From: Rhizosphaericola sp047606825
GTDB taxonomy: Bacteria > Bacteroidota > Bacteroidia > Chitinophagales > Chitinophagaceae
Assembly: GCA_047606825.1 (NCBI GenBank)
Contig: JASGDY010000074.1
Location: 1-46,583, forward strand
Reading direction: 5' to 3'
Length of the DNA: 46,583 nucleotides
The notes beneath the pieces are model-generated. The model was not told the origin of the DNA. It did no database searches and saw nothing but the letters and a program-made list of their open reading frames with translations. Position numbers and translations under genes: made by a program. Numbering within the stretch: position 1 is the stretch's first letter; the number at the start of each line of letters is the position of its first letter. This document shows, piece after piece, positions 7,235 through 15,106 of this stretch.

Positions 7235-9526
7235 ATGGAACACAACACTCAAGACATCAGCAAGTGCCCATTCCACAATGGCAGCTTAGGAACACACGAC
7301 GTCGCTGGCGGCGGAACCAGAAACAAGGACTGGTGGCCTGACAGCCTCGCAACCAACATTCTCCGTCAAAACTCCACGCTGTCCAATCCCATGGACAAGG
7401 ATTTTGACTACGCGGCTGCATTCAACAGCCTCGACCTGGAAGCCGTGAAAAAAGACCTTTTGGACTTGATGACTGATTCGCAGGACTGGTGGCCGGCGGA
7501 TTTTGGGCACTATGGCGGTCTTTTCATCCGTATGGCGTGGCACAGCGCAGGAACCTACCGCGTAGGCGACGGACGTGGCGGAGCAGGTGCCGGTCTTCAA
7601 CGTTTTGCACCGCTCAACAGTTGGCCCGACAATGTCAGCCTCGATAAAGCGCGCAGACTGCTCTGGCCTATCAAACAAAAATATGGCAACAAGATTTCAT
7701 GGGCAGACTTGATGATACTGGCAGGCAACATAGCTTTGGAATCCATGGGTTTGAAAACCTTTGGTTTTGCAGGCGGTCGTGTGGACGCATTTGAACCGGA
7801 CGAATCGGTGTACTGGGGTTCAGAAACGACCTGGCTGGGCAGCGACCTGCGCTATGCTGGGGGCTCGGAAGGTGCACCGAAAGAACATGGTGTTACCGTG
7901 TCGGACGAAAACCCCAATGCTGCCGTAATACATTTCCGCAATTTGGAAAAACCGTTGGCCGCCGCCAATATGGGGTTGATATACGTCAACCCGGAAGGTC
8001 CGGATGCCAATCCCGACCCGGTTGCTTCCGCCAAGGACATCCGCGACACTTTCGGCAGGATGGCGATGAACGACTATGAAACGGTAGCCTTGATCGCGGG
8101 TGGACACACATTCGGTAAAACACACGGTGCTGCATCGCCTGACGGAAATGTGGGCAAAGAACCAGAAGCCGCCGGCATAGAAGAACAAGGTCTGGGCTGG
8201 ATCAATACTTACGGCTCGGGAAAAGGTGCTGACACTATCACAAGCGGACTGGAAGTCACATGGTCGCAGACTCCGACACAGTGGAGCAACCATTTCTTGG
8301 ACAACTTATTTAAATACGACTGGAAACTGACCAAAAGTCCCGCAGGGGCACACCAATGGGTCGCCATCGACGCAGAAGATTCCATCCCGGACGCTTACGA
8401 CAGTGCCAAAAAACACAAACCGATGATGCTGACGTCAGATTTAGCCTTGAAGTTTGACCCGGAATATGAAAAAATAGCACGACATTTTTATGAAAACCCC
8501 GATGAACTGGCAGACGCGTTTTCACGTGCTTGGTTCAAGCTGACACACCGTGACATGGGGCCGATCGCGCGCTATCTCGGACCAGACGCCCCGTCTGAAT
8601 CCCTGATATGGCAAGACCCGATTCCGGCAGTCGACCATCCCTTGGTGGACGATAACGACGTCGCCGCACTGAAAACAAAAATCGCGGATTCCGGCCTGAG
8701 CGTTTCGGAACTCGTCGGCACGGCTTGGGCTTCTGCCTCCACGTTCCGCGGCTCTGACAAACGTGGCGGTGCCAACGGCGCACGCATCCGCCTTGCTCCA
8801 CAGAAAGACTGGGCGGTCAACAACCCGGCACAATTACAAAAAGTATTGACCCTATTGGAAACGATTCAAGCCGATTTCAATGCAGCACAATCCGGCGGCA
8901 AAAAAATCTCCCTGGCAGACCTCATCGTCCTTGCCGGAAACGTAGGTGTGGAAAAAGCCGCCCAAAATGCAGGAACCGCCGTCACGGTACCGTTTACACC
9001 CGGCAGGATGGACGCATCATCAGAAGACACGGAAATTGAATCATTTGAATACCTGGAACCATTGGCAGACGGTTTCCGCAGCTACCGTAGGTTGAAAGCG
9101 CCGAGCGTCTCCACGGAGGCCTTGTTAATCGACAAGGCACAGCTACTGACATTGACCGCACCTGAACTGACCGTGCTGATGGGCGGACTGAAAGTGCTGG
9201 ACATCAACTACGACGGTTCCAAACACGGCGTATTGACTTCCCGTCCCGGACAGTTGACGACCGATTATTTTGTCAACATCCTCGACATGGGCACAGTATG
9301 GAAAGCCATCTCGGACGACAGGGAACTGTTCCTCGGCACCGACCGCAAAAGTGGACAGCCCAAATGGACGGCAACCCGTGCGGACTTGGTGTTCTCCTCC
9401 AATGCGGAACTCCGCGCCGTCGCAGAAGTGTACGCCAGCGACGACGCAAAAGACAAGTTCCTGAAAGACTTTGTCGCCGTCTGGACCAAGATAGTGGAAG
9501 CCGACAGGTTTGACTTGCACAGATAA
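7235..9526 (+). CDS. katG: Catalase-peroxidase
   Basis: Haem enzyme that breaks down hydrogen peroxide by catalase and peroxidase activity. At 763 residues it has the two tandem peroxidase-like domains of the family; only the N-terminal one binds haem. The distal site is R99, W102, H103 in RMAWHSAGTYR. The proximal haem ligand is H291 in GGHTFGKTHGA. Residues placed to form the Met-Tyr-Trp crosslink needed for catalase activity are W102, Y250 (LIYVNPEGP) and M276 (FGRMAMND), all present. There is no signal peptide. It stands alone, followed by a strong terminator at 9547-9580. No OxyR-type regulator gene is adjacent. Confidence 0.98.
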   Translation: MEHNTQDISKCPFHNGSLGTHDVAGGGTRNKDWWPDSLATNILRQNSTLSNPMDKDFDYAAAFNSLDLEAVKKDLLDLMTDSQDWWPADFGHYGGLFIRMAWHSAGTYRVGDGRGGAGAGLQRFAPLNSWPDNVSLDKARRLLWPIKQKYGNKISWADLMILAGNIALESMGLKTFGFAGGRVDAFEPDESVYWGSETTWLGSDLRYAGGSEGAPKEHGVTVSDENPNAAVIHFRNLEKPLAAANMGLIYVNPEGPDANPDPVASAKDIRDTFGRMAMNDYETVALIAGGHTFGKTHGAASPDGNVGKEPEAAGIEEQGLGWINTYGSGKGADTITSGLEVTWSQTPTQWSNHFLDNLFKYDWKLTKSPAGAHQWVAIDAEDSIPDAYDSAKKHKPMMLTSDLALKFDPEYEKIARHFYENPDELADAFSRAWFKLTHRDMGPIARYLGPDAPSESLIWQDPIPAVDHPLVDDNDVAALKTKIADSGLSVSELVGTAWASASTFRGSDKRGGANGARIRLAPQKDWAVNNPAQLQKVLTLLETIQADFNAAQSGGKKISLADLIVLAGNVGVEKAAQNAGTAVTVPFTPGRMDASSEDTEIESFEYLEPLADGFRSYRRLKAPSVSTEALLIDKAQLLTLTAPELTVLMGGLKVLDINYDGSKHGVLTSRPGQLTTDYFVNILDMGTVWKAISDDRELFLGTDRKSGQPKWTATRADLVFSSNAELRAVAEVYASDDAKDKFLKDFVAVWTKIVEADRFDLHR

Positions 9527-9546
9527 AGCCGAAAGGCAGAAAGCTC

Positions 9547-9585
9547 AACGCCTAACGCAGATCCCTCTGCGTTAGGCGTTTTTAT
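9547..9585 (+). terminator. Rho-independent terminator after katG
   Basis: Perfect 14-bp stem (9547-9560 with 9567-9580), 6-base loop, followed by a T-rich tail. Confidence 0.88.
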
Positions 9586-9600
9586 TGAACAACCTTTTTG

Positions 9601-9608
9601 TATCTTTG
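9601..9608 (+). promoter_or_regulatory. Promoter -7 box, TATCTTTG, for mntA-hepT
   Basis: Exact TAnnTTTG match just after the katG terminator and 42 bp before the mntA ATG. It gives the toxin-antitoxin pair its own promoter. Confidence 0.6.
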
Positions 9609-9650
9609 TAACAGCACCATAATTACGATGACGGCAATAACCTTGTAAGC

Positions 9651-9941
9651 ATGTACACAACAGGCGAAATATTGGACATCCTCAAAGCCAAAAAGGTAGA
9701 ACTGGAACAGAAATATCCTATTTCAGAGCTGGGATTGTTCGGCTCTTATGCCCGGGGCGACTACAACGAAAACAGCGACATTGATATATTGGTCGATTTC
9801 AATGATAGGATTGGGATAGAATTTATTTCCCTTGCCCACGATTTAGAAGATACTTTCCATACAAAAATAGACCTTGTCTCACGCAAGGGTGTACAGCCTA
9901 AATATTTGCCTTTTGTAGAAAAAAACCTTATCCATGTCTGA
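9651..9941 (+). CDS. mntA: MntA-type nucleotidyltransferase antitoxin
   Basis: The 96-residue protein is a minimal nucleotidyltransferase. The active-site signature GSX10DXD is intact: G31-S32 in LFGSYARGD and D43/D45 in SDIDILVDF. In type VII MntA/HepT systems this enzyme silences the HEPN toxin by transferring AMP groups to a tyrosine of the toxin. It overlaps the following HEPN gene by 8 bp, as expected for a translationally coupled pair. The pair has its own promoter box and lies between katG and nnr, with no phage or transposon gene beside it. Function is inferred from family and gene pairing. Confidence 0.87.
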   Translation: MYTTGEILDILKAKKVELEQKYPISELGLFGSYARGDYNENSDIDILVDFNDRIGIEFISLAHDLEDTFHTKIDLVSRKGVQPKYLPFVEKNLIHV

Positions 9942-10278
9942 ACGTGCATTGCCCTTATTGTTGGATGATATTGCAGACGCCATTTGCAATATATTGGATT
10001 ATACCAAAGGTATGGCACAGCATGTCTATGAACAAGACCTAAAAACAAGACAGGCGGTCGAAAGAAATTTTGAAATCATGGGCGAAGCAACATCTCGAAT
10101 ACCCAGTATTTTTAAAAATCAACACCCATCGATAAACTGGCGACAATTAAAGGATTTTAGGAACTTTATTATACACGACTATTTCGGTATTGACAACAAT
10201 ATCGTTTGGCAAGTCATTTCCATCACTCTTCCCGATTTTTTGGAGCAAATAAAGGATTTAAGAAATCAGTTAAAATAG
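9934..10278 (+). CDS. hepT: HepT-type HEPN toxin ribonuclease
   Basis: The 114-residue protein is an all-helical HEPN domain. The catalytic motif RX4HXY is complete: R76, H81 and Y83 in RNFIIHDYFG. In characterised systems the HEPN dimer is an RNase, and the tyrosine is the residue modified by MntA. The gene overlaps mntA by 8 bp. Its 3' end also overlaps the 3' end of the convergent nnr gene by 13 bp, so the two stop codons lie within each other's coding sequence. All key residues are present, so the toxin is probably active. Confidence 0.87.
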   Translation: MSERALPLLLDDIADAICNILDYTKGMAQHVYEQDLKTRQAVERNFEIMGEATSRIPSIFKNQHPSINWRQLKDFRNFIIHDYFGIDNNIVWQVISITLPDFLEQIKDLRNQLK

Positions 10279-11753
10279 CCCTCTCTCAACCTATTGAACG
10301 CCTTTCCCAAATATCCACTCAAGTCCGACGGCAACAGACTTTCCTCCGACTCTTTTTCCAATGCCAAGTCACCCGCCAGTCCGTGCAGGTACACGCCCAA
10401 TACCGCCGCATCGCGCCCACTGTAACCCTGCGCCAACAGGCCGGTCAGGATGCCCGTCAACGTATCTCCACTTCCTCCAGTCGCCATACCAGCATTACCC
10501 GTCGTGTTGAAATAACCCCTGCCTTCATGCGCAACCAAGCTGTTGTGGCCTTTCAATACCACAGTAAAAGCGTATTGGACAGACATTTCAATGGCTTTGG
10601 CAATACGCTCCGCATCGTTGGCGGACGTGCCGAAAAGACGTTCAAACTCTTTGGGATGTGGAGAAAGGATGGAGCCTGCGGGAACGAGCGACAACCAGTC
10701 CGGGTGTTGCGACAGCATATTGAGCGCATCGGCGTCCAATACCAACGGCACGTATGCGTTGTCCAATATACTCTTGACCAGTTGTGTTTCCTGCGTACCC
10801 AAACCTGGCCCGATGCCGATAGCTTTATACTTGGAAAAATCCGTTACATTGCCGCGGTATTCGCTCATCGCTTCGGGAACGGCGATGGGCAATAGCATGG
10901 ACTCCGATGCCGGGATGTTGCAGGTCAACAGCCCCACGCCGCTGCGCAGACAGGCAACAGCCGCCATGACCGCCGCGCCCATTTTCCCTTGGTTGCCAGC
11001 GACCAGCAAAGCATGTCCGAATGTTCCTTTGTGGGCGTATGGATTGCGCGGCTTGTAGATTTTTTGAACAAAAGATACATCCACAAGCGAATAAATACTT
11101 TCCTCGGCAGGTTGGTATTGATCGGACAGCCCAATGTCCAAAACGGAAACCTTACCAAACCAAGCCGCATTTTCCGGCAACAAAAAGCAAAATTTCAGTC
11201 GCTGGAACGTCAGCGTCTCATCGGCGCGAAACACTGTATTGCCTTTGGAACTTCCGTCCAGAAACATTCCCGACGGCACGTCAACCGCCACTTTCTTATT
11301 TGAAAAGCGGTTGAGATATTGTACTAATTCTTCAGCAAGTCCCGCCAACGGTTTGTTCAGTCCAGAGCCGAAAAGCGTATCGACAATGACGACATTTTTC
11401 GGAATATCGGGGAAATCGGATACGTCTTTCAGAAGCTTTACCGTACAGCCCCATTCTTGCAGACGTTGCTTGTTCGTTTCAAAATCCGCACTGCCGTTTT
11501 TTTCCGAAAAAAGTTCAAAGACCTTCACTTGGTAGTCTTTCCCCAGCAACAACCGCGCGATTGCCAGACCGTCGCCACCGTTGTTGCCCTTGCCGCAGAA
11601 TACATAAAAACAACTATTCCTGCCACACAACACCAACAGCCTTTTTTCACACGCTTTTGCCGCACGTTCCATCAAATCAATGGAACGAATCGGTTCATGG
11701 ACGATTGCATAAGCGTCCCATTCGTGTATCTGTTTGGAATTGAAAAGTTGCAT
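10266..11753 (-). CDS. nnr: Bifunctional NAD(P)H-hydrate epimerase / ADP-dependent NAD(P)H-hydrate dehydratase
   Basis: Repairs damaged NADH and NADPH: the N-terminal YjeF_N domain epimerises the hydrates and the C-terminal ribokinase-like domain dehydrates the S-form using ADP. The 495-residue protein has GKGNNGGDGLAIARLL at 54-69 (nucleotide loop of YjeF_N) and, in the C-terminal half, SPHPKEFERLFG and NAGMATGGSGDTLTGILTGL, the catalytic and phosphate-binding motif of the dehydratase. The order of domains and length are those of the fused bacterial enzyme. A TAACTTTG box ends 5 bp before the ATG, suggesting a leaderless message. Its 3' end overlaps hepT. Confidence 0.95.
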   Translation of the reverse strand: MQLFNSKQIHEWDAYAIVHEPIRSIDLMERAAKACEKRLLVLCGRNSCFYVFCGKGNNGGDGLAIARLLLGKDYQVKVFELFSEKNGSADFETNKQRLQEWGCTVKLLKDVSDFPDIPKNVVIVDTLFGSGLNKPLAGLAEELVQYLNRFSNKKVAVDVPSGMFLDGSSKGNTVFRADETLTFQRLKFCFLLPENAAWFGKVSVLDIGLSDQYQPAEESIYSLVDVSFVQKIYKPRNPYAHKGTFGHALLVAGNQGKMGAAVMAAVACLRSGVGLLTCNIPASESMLLPIAVPEAMSEYRGNVTDFSKYKAIGIGPGLGTQETQLVKSILDNAYVPLVLDADALNMLSQHPDWLSLVPAGSILSPHPKEFERLFGTSANDAERIAKAIEMSVQYAFTVVLKGHNSLVAHEGRGYFNTTGNAGMATGGSGDTLTGILTGLLAQGYSGRDAAVLGVYLHGLAGDLALEKESEESLLPSDLSGYLGKAFNRLREGYFN

Positions 11754-11758
11754 GCTAT

Positions 11759-11766
11759 CAAAGTTA
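11759..11766 (-). promoter_or_regulatory. Promoter -7 box, TAACTTTG, for nnr
   Basis: Exact TAnnTTTG match on the minus strand, separated from the nnr start codon by 5 bp only. With transcription usually beginning several bases after the box, the message would have almost no 5' leader. Confidence 0.55.
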
Positions 11767-11860
11767 AAAGAAAAAATACCGAATGCCTAAAGGCACAGCG
11801 CGAGACATCAGCAATTACATAAAACGCCATCCCTCAGTCAATACGGCACCGACTACTTGA

Positions 11861-12433
11861 CTACGGCCTTAAAATTTTCACTTCCCCGTTTTCCCATTGG
11901 ATGATTTTGCTGGGCTGGGCGCGGCTATTGTCGTCACGCCTGTATTGGACGGCATAATCCACGCCGTTGACAATGACCGGACTTATTTCGTTGAAAATCG
12001 CCGGAGCAGGTTCGCCGCTCAGATTGGCGGAAGTGCTGACAATCGGTCGGCGGAGACGCTTGACTATTTTTTTGCAAAATCCATCTTTGGTAATACGTAT
12101 CGCCACGCTGCCGTCGTCGGCCAACACGTTGTCTGCAAGTCCCAGAGCATGTTCATACACAATCGTCGTCGGACGTTCCTGTTTTTCCAGATAGTCAAAA
12201 ACGCCCAAGTCAGGTGCCGCCACATACTGGACCAGGTCTCGCTCGTCCGCCAGCAACGTGACGAAACTCTTGTGTGCGGGACGACGTTTCAGGTGGATGA
12301 TTTTTTCCACCGCTTCGGCATTGGTCGCATCGCAGCCCAGTCCCCAGACCGTGTCGGTCGGATACAGAATGATACCGCCGTTGCGCAACACGTCCACACA
12401 AGCATCCAGGTCATTTGTAAAATCCTCGTTCAT
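11861..12433 (-). CDS. tsaC: L-threonylcarbamoyladenylate synthase
   Basis: Makes threonylcarbamoyl-AMP from threonine, bicarbonate and ATP for the t6A modification of tRNAs reading ANN codons. The 190-residue protein is the short TsaC type without the C-terminal Sua5 extension. YPTDTVWGLGCDA is at 24-36, the nucleotide-binding KRRP at 49-52 and STSANLSGEPAP near 133-144. It lies 107 bp upstream of nnr on the same strand, but nnr has its own promoter box, so co-transcription is not required. It is divergent from dapD. Confidence 0.93.
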   Translation of the reverse strand: MNEDFTNDLDACVDVLRNGGIILYPTDTVWGLGCDATNAEAVEKIIHLKRRPAHKSFVTLLADERDLVQYVAAPDLGVFDYLEKQERPTTIVYEHALGLADNVLADDGSVAIRITKDGFCKKIVKRLRRPIVSTSANLSGEPAPAIFNEISPVIVNGVDYAVQYRRDDNSRAQPSKIIQWENGEVKILRP

Positions 12434-12462
12434 GGGTGCTAATTTAATCCAGTTCTATACAT

Positions 12463-12470
12463 TAGTTTTG
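12463..12470 (+). promoter_or_regulatory. Promoter -7 box, TAGTTTTG, for dapD
   Basis: Exact TAnnTTTG match in the tsaC-dapD divergent gap, 49 bp before the dapD ATG. No obvious -33 element. Confidence 0.5.
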
Positions 12471-12519
12471 CAAAAATTTCAAAACGCTGATTTTCACGCA
12501 ACAAAAACATAAAAATAGA

Positions 12520-13326
12520 ATGAAGGAACTTATCCAGGCAGCTTGGAACAACAGGGAATTACTGAAAGACGCACAATACACCGACGCAGTGAGAGCCGTC
12601 ATCGAGGAAGTCGATAAAGGCAGGCTACGCACTGCCGAACCCGTCGAGGGCAACTGGCAGGTCAACGAATGGGTCAAACAGGCCATCCTGATGTTTTTTG
12701 GCATACAGAAAATGCAGACCTGGGAAGCCGGCCCGCTCGAATGGTACGACAAAATGGAACTGAAACATGGTTACGAACAACTCGGCATACGTGCCGTGCC
12801 ACATGCCGTGGCGCGTTATGGTGCTTACATTTCGGCAGGGGCTGTATTGATGCCGAGCTATGTCAATATCGGCGCTTACGTCGATGCAGGTACGATGGTC
12901 GATACTTGGGCGACGGTCGGCAGCTGCGCGCAGATTGGCAAAAACTGCCACCTGAGCGGCGGCGTCGGTATCGGCGGCGTACTGGAACCTTTGCAGGCAT
13001 CGCCCGTCATCATCGAGGACAACTGTTTTATCGGTAGCCGCGCTATTATCGTGGAAGGCGTACATGTTGAGAAAGAATCGGTTATCGGTGCGGGTGTCAC
13101 ACTCACGCAATCGACGCATATCATCGACGTTTCCGGCGAGGAGCCTGTGACGACCAAAGGGCGCATCCCGGCAAGAAGCGTGGTCATTCCCGGTTCCTAC
13201 ACCAAAAAATTCCCGGCAGGTGAATACAGCGTCAACTGCGCCCTCATCATCGGAAAACGCAAGGAAAGTACCGACACAAAAACCAGCCTCAATGACGCTT
13301 TGCGTGACTTTGACGTAGCTGTATAA
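12520..13326 (+). CDS. dapD: 2,3,4,5-tetrahydropyridine-2,6-dicarboxylate N-succinyltransferase
   Basis: Transfers succinyl from succinyl-CoA to tetrahydrodipicolinate in the lysine/diaminopimelate pathway, which also supplies peptidoglycan. The 268-residue protein has the helical N-terminal domain, then the left-handed beta-helix of hexapeptide repeats (about 95-235), with VNIGAYVDAGTMVDTWATVG and the loop LSGGVGIGGVLEPLQASP typical of DapD. The start is the ATG at 12520, preceded by a promoter box and an A-rich leader. It is transcribed alone; the next gene has its own leader. Confidence 0.96.
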   Translation: MKELIQAAWNNRELLKDAQYTDAVRAVIEEVDKGRLRTAEPVEGNWQVNEWVKQAILMFFGIQKMQTWEAGPLEWYDKMELKHGYEQLGIRAVPHAVARYGAYISAGAVLMPSYVNIGAYVDAGTMVDTWATVGSCAQIGKNCHLSGGVGIGGVLEPLQASPVIIEDNCFIGSRAIIVEGVHVEKESVIGAGVTLTQSTHIIDVSGEEPVTTKGRIPARSVVIPGSYTKKFPAGEYSVNCALIIGKRKESTDTKTSLNDALRDFDVAV

Positions 13327-13405
13327 TTTTAACGAAAGTATTATTGGGCCGGTAAACTTTTGGATGGATTTATGTTCTAACTTTAATAAACCAAAAATCA
13401 AAACA

Positions 13406-14065
13406 ATGAAAAAATTTATATTGCCATTATCAATGATGCTCGCCTTGGGGCTGGGCGTCCACGCCCAAGTATTCCGTGGCAACACGGTAACGGAAAGGAC
13501 AAAGTTTGGGATACAGGCTGGGATGAGCATACCCTATGAGTCTTATGGCAACAGCGACTACTATGGAAGTAGTTCGGATGCGTTTGTCGGTTTCACCGGC
13601 GGTATCAACGTGGAAATACCGATAAGAAATGGTTGGTATATACAACCCGAAGCCAACTTCTCCATGATGGGCGGCAAAGACTGGGGGTCGGATGACGATG
13701 GAAGCTATAGATTCAAAGATGCCTTAAATTATCTGCATGTACCTCTATTGATCAAGTACAAACCCATGTTGCAAGGTTTTGGCGTTTATTTTGGCCCTCA
13801 ATATGGCTATCTGTTAAGTGCGCGTCAACATTATTATGATGGTGTCGCATCTGCAGATATCAAGGAAACAGCCGTAAAAAATGAATTTAGTCTTGTTTTC
13901 GGTATTGAATATTATTTTCCAAGTGCCAACGATGGACCGTCTTTTGGGATAGGACTTAGAGGCATGGCAGCACTGACCAGCAACCTCGATCAAGATAAGT
14001 ATTCCTATGCGGTTCCGTCCATAAGGAACAATGCCGCTTTTTTGACCGTCGGTATGCGGTTTTGA
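13406..14065 (+). CDS. Outer-membrane beta-barrel protein (porin-like, OmpA/OprF-type barrel)
   Basis: I start at the ATG at 13406, where a clean signal peptide begins (MKKFILPLSMMLALGLGVHA, then Q); an upstream in-frame ATG at 13364 would put 14 polar residues before it. The mature part has alternating polar and aromatic strands (FGIQAGMSIPYES, GWYIQPEANFSMMGGK, LHVPLLIKYK, GVYFGPQYGYLLSA) and ends with NAAFLTVGMRF, an aromatic C-terminus typical of outer-membrane barrels. This is the plan of the PF13568-type small barrel proteins common in Bacteroidota. No OmpA peptidoglycan-binding domain follows. Cargo or role is unknown. A terminator follows at 14138. Confidence 0.82.
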   Translation: MKKFILPLSMMLALGLGVHAQVFRGNTVTERTKFGIQAGMSIPYESYGNSDYYGSSSDAFVGFTGGINVEIPIRNGWYIQPEANFSMMGGKDWGSDDDGSYRFKDALNYLHVPLLIKYKPMLQGFGVYFGPQYGYLLSARQHYYDGVASADIKETAVKNEFSLVFGIEYYFPSANDGPSFGIGLRGMAALTSNLDQDKYSYAVPSIRNNAAFLTVGMRF

Positions 14066-14137
14066 TAAGTTAAAAGGCAAGCGTAAAAGTTACCTGATGT
14101 TAATACGCCCAATAAATACCGTTTTACAAAATCAAGA

Positions 14138-14165
14138 AAGCTGTCTCAAAAAGACAGCTTTTTTC
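14138..14165 (+). terminator. Rho-independent terminator after the barrel gene
   Basis: 9-bp perfect stem AAGCTGTCT / AGACAGCTT (14138-14146 with 14152-14160) and a T tail. Confidence 0.85.
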
Positions 14166-14193
14166 TCTTTTTATTTTTTCCTTTTTACTTTGC

Positions 14194-14934
14194 ATGATGA
14201 AAAAATTTGCGCTGATACCCGCACGATATGATTCCACACGTTTTCCGGGCAAGCTCATGAAGATATTGGGCGACAAGACCGTCATCCGCCACACTTATGA
14301 AAATACGGTTGCGACGCAGTTGTTTGACGACGTGTTCGTGGCGACGGACAGCCCCGTGATTTATGACGAGATTGTTTCGCATGGAGGCAAGGCCGTGATG
14401 AGCAAGGGTGTACACGAATCAGGCAGCGACCGCATCGCGGAAGCTGTGGCGGACATGGACGTGGACATCGTGCTCAACGTACAGGGTGACGAACCTTTTG
14501 TGCAAAAAGAACCCCTCGAAAAGCTCTTGCAAGCTTTCGAAGGTGAATCGGGGAAGACTGTACAGGTCGCCAGCCTGATGCGTCGGTTTTCCGACCTGGA
14601 AATGGTCAAGGAAGCGAGCAATGTCAAGGTAGTCGTGGACCTGGACAACAATTCGCTGTTGTTCAGCCGCTCTCCCATTCCTTTTCCGCGCGATACGACT
14701 ATCAATATTCCCTACTACCACCATGTCGGCGTGTACGCTTTCCGCAAACGGGCGTTGATGGACTTTACGCGTTGGGAAATCACGCCTCTCGAAGCTGCCG
14801 AAAAAATTGAGTGCCTACGCTACCTCGAACACGGCATCCCACTCAAAATGGTACTGATTGACGCGATGGGCATCGGTATCGATACACCTGAAGACCTGGA
14901 AAGGGCGAAGAAAAAAATGGAAGAAACGGACTAG
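14194..14934 (+). CDS. kdsB: 3-deoxy-manno-octulosonate cytidylyltransferase
   Basis: Activates KDO with CTP to CMP-KDO for the inner core of lipopolysaccharide. The 246-residue protein shows the nucleotidyltransferase signature ALIPARYDSTRFPGKLM at 6-22, then HESGSDRIAEA and LNVQGDEPFV, all standard for KdsB. Two adjacent ATG codons (14194 and 14197) can start translation. TTACTTTG, one base from the -7 consensus, ends at 14192; the second ATG is then 4 bp away, as for other short-leader genes here. The gene sits between two terminators and is monocistronic. Together with lpxH (41662) it marks a lipid A-KDO outer membrane. Confidence 0.95.
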   Translation: MMKKFALIPARYDSTRFPGKLMKILGDKTVIRHTYENTVATQLFDDVFVATDSPVIYDEIVSHGGKAVMSKGVHESGSDRIAEAVADMDVDIVLNVQGDEPFVQKEPLEKLLQAFEGESGKTVQVASLMRRFSDLEMVKEASNVKVVVDLDNNSLLFSRSPIPFPRDTTINIPYYHHVGVYAFRKRALMDFTRWEITPLEAAEKIECLRYLEHGIPLKMVLIDAMGIGIDTPEDLERAKKKMEETD

Positions 14935-14998
14935 AGCCCAAAGTCTTTCTCGCAAAGGAGAACAAAGACGCAAAGATTGAATAGGTCTCATTATAAAC

Positions 14999-15032
14999 AG
15001 CGACAGCCCCGAAAAATTTCGGGGCTGTCGCT
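14999..15032. terminator. Terminator between kdsB and groEL
   Basis: 16-bp stem (14999-15014 with 15017-15032) around GACAGCCCCGAAA / TTTCGGGGCTGTC. It lies between converging genes and could serve both; no long T tail follows. Confidence 0.7.
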
Positions 15033-15106
15033 TATGGCGTTTGCTATTCTTAGTTTAAAAGCATCAAAACCTTTTTTGATTTTGACTTTTAAATTTTTGC
15101 CTATGA

